Source: Selaginella moellendorffii (Eukaryota > Streptophyta > Lycopodiopsida > Selaginellales > Selaginellaceae). Taken from it: a stretch of DNA of 64,000 nucleotides. Within the stretch, counting starts at the first letter, position 1, and every line of letters starts with the position of its first letter. The position numbers were made by a program, and so were the translations under genes. This document shows, piece after piece, positions 57,201 through 64,000 of the stretch. The stretch spans positions 1 to 64,000 of the forward strand of contig NW_003314269.1 of NCBI RefSeq assembly GCF_000143415.4. The letters are read 5' to 3'. The notes under the pieces are model-generated. The model was not told where the DNA came from. It searched no databases and saw only the letters and a list, made by a program, of their open reading frames with translations.

Positions 57201-60200
57201 CGCCCCCGGTTGCACGAGTTTCAAAGTTCAAGCCTTTGAAACCACCCAACTTCAGAGGCATGCGGGACTATTAAGTTTTGGAAGACTAGGTCTATGATAT
57301 GGAAAACTATTTCATAGCGGCAGACGTAGATGATCGTACGAAAGTTGCGTGCGCACAATCCTTTCTTACCGATCATGCTAAAACTTGGTGGCGCCAGGTG
57401 TGTGTTGAAAAAGGGCAGACTAGAAGTTGGACCAAGATGCAGTCTTGTATCCGTAAGGAATATTTGCCGCATCCCCCACTATCCTTCCGGTGCTCGCGGA
57501 TGATCTTGGTCTGAGACTTCGCGCCGAGCTGCGGTGGTTAAAGCAATGAGGGGACCTCAAGCATTACGTTAATGCGTTTGCTCAGAAGTGCATTATAATT
57601 GTAAATATGAGTGCCGAAGATGCTTGGAGTTATTTCCTGAAGGGTTTAAGTTCACTTTCTCGTAATGAGATTTTGAAGTTTAAGCCAAAGACATACCTGG
57701 AGTGTAAGGAGGCAGCGCAGCAAGTTGCTTTTAGTCACTCGCTCATGGAACAATATTAGCAGCCGTATGCTGGTAACTCAGATAAGAATTAAAACTTTGG
57801 GAATAAACAAGGTGATCGGAAACAAAGGGTGGAAGGTAGGTTCTGCTTTGGAGGCTCACAAATAACGGTTAACAAAGGTGGTGGTGGTTGGACACCACCA
57901 GCAGCTTCTTCTGGTCCTAGGCCCTTTGTTCCTCCTCCTGGTGGGTACAAGCAGCAACAACCTGTAAAATCTGCTCCTAGTGGAACGGGTAGTGTGGGTC
58001 ATTGCTTCCATTGTGGAGAGTCAGGACATAGATCCTCGGAATGTCCCAACAAGCATAAGACAAGGTCTCAAGTTAATGTCATGAAGGAAGAAGGTGGTGG
58101 TGAAGCTAAAGGGGTTGACGAGTTAGTCAATGCAGATTATGAGGAAGAGGAGGTGAGTTACTTTCGTTGCTTTCCTCAAACTTTTCTCGTAGTCAATGCA
58201 AACACTGATCTGTTGATGTATCTGGTAGGCTTTGTCTGCGGACACTGAATTCGAGTGATGATTGACACAGGAGCTACGCACAACGTGATATCTGAAGACT
58301 TAGTTAAGTTGTTAGGATTGAATGCTGAGTAAATGTCGCCTATGCACTTCTGGTTTGCGGAAGGTGGGCAAGTAGCCAGAGAGTTTGTGAGTGATGTTCC
58401 AATAAAAATATCCAAGTGGAAAGAAAGAGTGGACTTGGTAATGTTGAAGATACCAAATTTTTAGATGGTGTTTGGTATGGACTTCTTCAACAAATATATA
58501 AAAGGGATTTATGGTGCTGGACAAAGTCGTATCACGTTGAAGTCTGAAAGACGTCCCGATGTGTCCTTTCAGTTGCAAAAGCATTCCTCAAAGGATTGGG
58601 ATGCAAAGTTCCTGACTGCAAGGGCCGCTCAAAAAGCAGCTAAGAGGGGATGTCGGACCTTTTGGGTTCAAGTGATGGAAGCTGAGAGTGTTGGTGACTC
58701 AGTTCAAATTAGTGACGGGGTTGATCCTGTACCACAGAAAATATTGGAGTTGTTGGCGCAGAATCAGGATATCTTCCCGAAGGATTTGCCACCAGGGCTA
58801 CCTCCTAGCCGTGAGGTTAATCATCGGATTGAGGTTATTCTGGGTTCTAAACCACCTATGAAAGCTCTATATCGGTTGAACATCAAGGAGATGGCTGAAC
58901 TTAAGAAGCAACTCACAGAGCTTCTTGACAAAGGTCATATCCGACTAAGCAAATCACCTTATGGAGCGCCGGTCCTTTTTGTTATGAAAAGGATGGAACT
59001 ATGAGGATGTGTATTGACTATCGGGCACTCAATAAAATCATGGTTAAAAATAGTTATCCTTTGCCTCGCATTGATGACTTGTTTGACCAACTTTTAAAGA
59101 CTAAGTATTTTACGCGACTTGATTTGTGGTCCGGGTATCATCAGATAAGGGTGGCAGATTAGGATGTGGAGAAGACAGCCTTTAAGACTCGGTACGGATC
59201 TTATGAGTTTCTTGTCATGCTGTTCGGATTATGCAATGCTCCGGCAACGTTCAGCACTATGATGGATAGAATATTCGGAGATTATTTGGATGCATTTGTT
59301 GTCTTGTATATCGACGATGTTCTAGTCTTTAGTGAAACGTTAGAGGATCATTTGAAACACTTGGAGCTGGTGTTTCAAAAGTTGTGCGAACACAAACTGT
59401 ATGCTCAGGAAAGTAAATGTGCTTTTGGTCAATTGCGCATAAACTTTCTCGGACATATAGTTGGTGGTGGCGTGATTGAGGTTGATCCAAAGAAGGTGGA
59501 AACGGTGAAGTCCTGGGAAGTCCCGACCACTGTATCAGATGTTCGTTCCTTTCTCGGTTTGGCGGGATACTATCGTAAGTTTGTTTGCAATTTTGCAAGA
59601 ATTGCTCTTCCGTTGACTGAGTTGACGAAGAGTAGTATTCCGTTTCATTGGAGACCAGCTTGCTAGCGTGCTTTTGTACGGTTGAAGGAGATCTTGACTA
59701 CGGTTCCTGTTCTCAGGATCCCAGATCTTGATAAACCCTTCGAAGTGCATTGTGATGCATCTGGCTATGCTATCGGTGCCGTGTTGCAACAAGATTGTGA
59801 CAAAGCGGTTGGTGTTACATTAAGGTGACATGGTTGTCCTATTGCGTTCTATTCCAAAAAATTGGATGAAACTTAACGAAGATGGCCAACGCATGAGAAA
59901 GAGATGTTTGCTATAGTGTCGGCCCTGGAACACTAGAGACACTACTTGGGTGGACATACCAAGGTTTATACAGATAGTAACACACTAAGCTACTTTGCTA
60001 CGCAGCCTAAACTTATGCCGAAGCAGGCTCGTTGGCAAGAGAAGCTTGCTAGATATGATATTAAAATCATATATAAACCTGGTAAAGACAATATTGTTCC
60101 AGATGCGTTGAGTCGTCAGGCTCAATTCCGGGAAATATCGGCAATCAGTTCGGACTGGTTAGAGGATGTGCGGGTTTCATATAGAAGTGATCCATTGGTG

Positions 60201-62254
60201 AAGGCAATCTTATGCCATGTGGGGTTGTTGAAGCAGAGCTCTGGTAGCGAAGCAATGAAAGTTGCTAGTCACACTAATGCAAAGCTTCACTTCTCAGTTC
60301 GGGATGGGATTATATTCTATAAGCAAGAAAGATTGTATCTTCCCTCTAAGGATCTTCAGCAATTATTTTTGCAGGAACATCATGATGTTCCGGCAGCAGG
60401 ACATGGTGGAAAGCGAAAGACTCTGGCTTCATTGAAAAAGGGATTTTTCTGATTTGGTATGGAAGGTGATGTAGCGGATTATGTCCGTTCCTGCCCTATA
60501 TGCCAGCAATGTAAGTGCAGAACTGAGAAGCAGGCTGGAAAGTTGCAATGCATTCCAGCATTGGCATGGCCATTTCAGACTGTGACACTTGATTTGGTCA
60601 CTTGCTTGCCGAAGTCTAAGGGTTATGATACTTTGATGGTGGTTGTGGATCGGTTGTTGAAGATTGCACACTTCATTCCAACTGTGGGAACAGTAAATGC
60701 GAAACAAGCAGCAAAGCTCTTTTTCCATGAAGTAGTGCGACTTCGTGGTCTTCCCAAAGAGATGATCTCGGATAAAGATTCGAGGTTTACGGGGAAGTTT
60801 TGGGGCATACTGTTCCAGTTGTTCAGTACCAAGTTGAAGTTTAGTATGGCTTATCATTCTCAAACTAATGGGTAGACCGAACGTGTGAATGCTCAAGTTG
60901 AGGATTATTTGCGGTACTATGTCACGGCAGACCAACGTAACTGGGTTGAGCATTTAGATATAGCAGAAATCTGTTATAACAACACATTTCACAGCGCTAT
61001 AGGCTGTTCTCCATGGGAGATGCTGCAAGGGAATGCTCGTGGGGTTCCTCAACAAATTGTTGTAGCGAAACCAATGTCCGAAGTGTTGGTCCCGGCTGTT
61101 GAGACTTATGCGGAGTAGCTACACCAAGGTTGGTCTAGAGTTACTAAGGCGATGGGCAAAGCTCAGGATAGGTATCGACGTGATAAGGATCAGCATCGAC
61201 GGAATGTATCCTATCAAGTGGGAGATCAGGTGTGGCTATCTTCCCGGAACTTGAATACTAAGGGATCTTTGTCTTGGAAGCTATTATTGAGATATGTTGG
61301 ACCCTATCGGGTGTTAAAACAAATTGGTGATGTATCATATTGGTTGGATCTTCCTGTGGAGATGTCCAATATTCATAATGTATTTCATGCCAATCTATTG
61401 GCTCCTTACACTATAGATGTTGAGCACCATAGGGAAATTCGTCCACTGTCAGAAGTTGTGGATGGTGAACCTGAATACAAAGTTGAAAGCATTCTGTCAT
61501 GTCACCAAAAACGTGGTGGTCGTGCAAAGGAATATCTAGTTAAGTGGAAAGGTTACCCGACTTGTGAATCAATATGGGAACCCCTTAGTAATTTTACCCA
61601 TACTCGTGAGCTTGTCACGGAGTATGAAAATAGTAATAAATACTAGCTTTTGTAAAAATCTTGTAATAACTCTTGCAAATCAATAAAGTAATATATTTCT
61701 ATAAATCAAAGTGTCGTTTTTCTCGTTCGTTCGTACTTGGGTCAGTTTTGGCAAGTTGACTTTGGCACTTCGGTGCATGGTCCAATCCATAACCATGGGG
61801 ATAACTATTATAAACTGATCACAAGACCACCTCTCTCTCGATGACTCACTTTTGAAAAGGGGCGTGGTTGTGTAAACAACTTAATCTGCCAGTTTATCGT
61901 AGGTTTTTAAATCTTCCTGACGGGGTTGATTTCTTGCTTAGGGGAAGTTGGGCCTCTAGCCTTCTCCCTATATCCCTGCGGGCAGGGATGTATCATTCCT
62001 TTGTAAGCCGAGTGGTACTCGGAGTAGCAAGGATGGCTAACTCTGTTAGTCATTTCCTTGTCGATGACGGCCGGAGGGTGTCTGAGTCTTAGCGTCTTTG
62101 GACATAAAGGAGAGGTCATTTCATAACTCATTTAAGTCGGTGTGTTTCCCACATAGTGTCCTTTCCATTAACTTTCGGAGTTGTTTCCTTGACGGTTTGC
62201 TAGACTTGGGTATGCATCGACGAGGACGTCGATTTTCCCCAAGGGGGGGGAGAG
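57201..62254 (+). mobile_element. Defective Ty3/gypsy chromovirus retrotransposon, gag-pol with chromodomain
   Basis: Order of domains on the plus strand: capsid-type gag (NYFIAADVDDRTKVACAQSF, KTWWRQV, about 57300-57430) and a zinc knuckle (CFHCGESGHRSSECP, about 58005). Then protease (MIDTGATHNVI, about 58258) and reverse transcriptase (LFGLCNAPATFS, then YIDDVLVF, about 59220-59330). RNase H (HCDASGYAIGAVLQQ, about 59752), the integrase zinc-binding region with CPICQQCK (60495) and the DDE-type core (MISDKDSRFTGKFW, YHSQTNG) follow. A C-terminal chromodomain (EYLVKWKGYPTCESIWEP) ends at 61646. Many in-frame stops occur (for example near 57270, 57760, 59160, 60874) with frameshifts, so it is inactive. 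The 5' LTR and start of gag are missing. A purine tract AAGGGGGGGGAGAG precedes the 3' LTR at 62255. Confidence 0.92.
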
Positions 62255-63775
62255 TGTCGCGAATGTGACTTTGGGTATTGAAAGATACTTGTCGGCTAGT
62301 CCTTACGGGCACTTTTTCCTTACTGCCACGACGGCAGGAGGTTGGTATTGCTGGTCCCTTTTATGGTCTCCACTCAAGCTAGTTGAGAAATTAGTCATCA
62401 CATGTGCACTTGACCAAATGAGCATAAGGACGGAATTCCTACATGCTAGTTGTCAAGCATACTTGACCTGGTTAGAGAAACTTATTGTAAGCTCCTGAGT
62501 TTGGACTTCCCGAGAGGTCACCCAGCCCAGTACTATTCAAACCCAAGGACGCTTAACCCCAACTATCCCAAGACCCTTAACCGATTGGAAAAGGGGGTGC
62601 ACTCTTATTCATGGGCCCTTTCCCTCTATATTTGAACCTCTATGGATCGTCTCTCGAGTCGTTTCCTTTGGTTGCTTACAATCCACCACGCTTCCCTGCA
62701 AGTTCACGCCCTCGTGAACGGAAGCTGAGAGCCGCAGCTCTCCCGAGAGCCCCGCTCTCTTGACACCCTACCCCTCGGGTCGAGCCCAGCGGGAGCAAAC
62801 TGGACCAGCTAGATGTCAATCAACATGTGGTGCGATTCCTTTAGCTAACAAACAGAGTCGGACCCGAGACCTCTCTGATACCAAATGTAAGCTCTTGAGT
62901 TTGGACTTCCCGGGAGGTCACCCAGCCCAGTACTATTCAAACCCAAGGACGCTTAACCCTAACTATCCCAAGACCCTTAACCGATTAGAAAAGGGGGTGC
63001 ACTCTTATTCATGGGCCCTTTCCCTCTATATTTGAACCTCTATGGATCGTCTCTCGAGTCGTTTCCTTTGGTTGCTTACACTCATTCATTGACTTGCACT
63101 TGCTAGTATTGGGAACCCCTGCGATATTGAGACTAGTCCCTTAATATTTGCTAGATGATAGCTTACCGTGTCTGCCAAACACCCTCATTATCATGCCCTT
63201 TGTGTTAGTCTCATTTTGATCCCAAGTGCTATTTATGGAAAGTGTCTAGATTAGCTCATTTGGCATATCTACGAAATGTAGAGATCAGCTTGAACACAAT
63301 GGTGTTTGTCCCGTGTCCAAATTCGCAATCTAGTGCCATTCCATATTTAGTAAGTTTCAGACTTGTCCCAGAGACTAACTCCTGGTACTAAGGGAGGTTT
63401 GGGGTGAAAGCCCAAAGCGTGTGTCCCTCAGGGGGGGGGGGGGGCGGGGGGGGCTGTGGGGGGTTCCAAATGTATAGTAGGGATAGTGGTTGGAATGTAT
63501 GTTCGACCATCTGAGACATTAGTTTGGCTCCCACTGGGCTGTGTCACTCTTTGTTCTGCGTTCGGCTTGGGTCTAAGCCCAAGTTCCACACTGCTCTAGT
63601 CAGTGGGGTACCCTCCTCCTTGCGTTAGGCCACCCGTATGCCAAAATTGTGCCAAACTTTGTCTGACATCATTTTGCATGCAAGTGCTGGATACGGGGAG
63701 CTGGTGCTCGTGGGATTGTACCGGACCCTCATTTTATAGCGCAATAGGCTTGGCTCCAAATTCAGGTGCGCTACA
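62255..63775 (+). repeat. Gypsy 3' LTR, right copy, with TRIM insertion
   Basis: It begins TGTCGCGAATGTGAC after the purine tract and ends GGTGCGCTACA at 63775. The total is 1,521 bp, of which 595 bp is an inserted TRIM (62486-63080). The remaining ~926 bp corresponds to the 917-bp inverted LTR on the left. It contains the shared module (about 63400-63485), with a very long G run. Confidence 0.85.
62486..63080 (-). mobile_element. TRIM (terminal-repeat retrotransposon in miniature), 595 bp, minus orientation
   Basis: Two 195-bp terminal repeats (62486-62680 and 62886-63080), each beginning TGTAAGCTC and ending GCTTACA, differ at about four sites. On the minus strand a primer site TGGTATCAGAGA (11 of 12 to initiator Met-tRNA) lies at about 62872-62883, two bases inside the 5' repeat. 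The interior is only about 205 bp and non-coding. It sits inside the gypsy LTR. Flanks cttat/ctcat are an imperfect pair and may not be a true target duplication. Confidence 0.85.
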
Positions 63776-64000
63776 CTAGCTAAAACAAACTGAACCTGCT
63801 AGATGTTAATATGTGGTATGATTCCCCTAACTAACCAATAGAGTTGGATTTGAGACCCTTCTGATACCAAATGTAAGGTCCTGAATTTAAATTTCTTGAG
63901 ATGTCACTTAGCCTAATATTATTCAAACCCAAGGATGCTTAACCCTAAATATCCCAAGACTCTTAACTAATTGAAAAAAGAGGTAAATTTTTGTTCATGA
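63776..64000 (-). mobile_element. Second, diverged TRIM copy, running off the window
   Basis: 63776-63868 resembles the TRIM interior (including the CTGATACCA primer-site complement at about 63861-63869). From about 63872 it resembles the terminal repeat, with many G/C-to-A/T changes. Only part is visible. The gypsy LTR ends exactly where this copy's interior begins, so the gypsy element, or its fused derivative, probably inserted into it. Confidence 0.65.

Overview
The window is nuclear DNA of a land plant. The genes have many exons with short (about 45-95 bp) GT-AG introns and GC-rich exons. They include plant families (AP2/ERF, class-A GATA, LRR-XI receptor kinase, CCCH-KH, DTX/MATE), and the gaps are filled with plant LTR retrotransposons. 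The compact introns together with the repeats suggest a seedless vascular plant, most likely a Selaginella-type lycophyte. That assignment is inference from style; I could not run a search.

Layout. 1-4520: an unusual 11-exon gene (1,103 codons) combining a ParB/Srx-like domain with a permuted (beta-type) amino-methyltransferase-like domain. It is flanked on both sides by GTTC...GAAC palindromes and interrupted by two TAG codons. 4545-6305: retrotransposon relics. 6312-13922: a complete large non-autonomous LTR element (LARD type) with 1,756-bp LTRs, a 5-bp target duplication and an initiator-Met tRNA primer site. About 6220-30000: a decayed large inverted duplication. Its arms carry a MATE transporter (dead in the left arm, intact in the right), synaptotagmin/C2 pseudogenes and members of a degenerate trypsin-like protein family. 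Two more family members lie in tandem in the centre. The LARD sits inside the left arm, and the right arm keeps the unoccupied site.

30237-52417 is a conventional gene-dense island: ERF factor (+), acireductone dioxygenase (-), PGP phosphatase (-), CCCH-KH RNA-binding protein (+), TLDc protein (+), animal-like glutamate dehydrogenase (-), LRR-XI receptor kinase (+), F-box/kelch (+), GATA factor (-) and theta-class GST with a peroxisomal SKL end (-). These are housekeeping and signalling genes that share no pathway.

52500-64000 is repeat territory: an orphan exon, AT-rich DNA, LARD LTR pieces, two defective Ty3/gypsy chromovirus copies fused head to head with inverted LTRs, and TRIM elements, one inside a gypsy LTR.

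The strongest candidate for something undescribed is the ParB-methyltransferase gene with its palindrome clusters. The most informative genome-history signal is the inverted duplication, where the LARD-bearing arm shows heavy C-to-T/G-to-A decay and the other arm does not. Several long open frames in the LARD LTRs and in Gly-rich tails are artefacts of stop-free repeats and are not annotated as genes.
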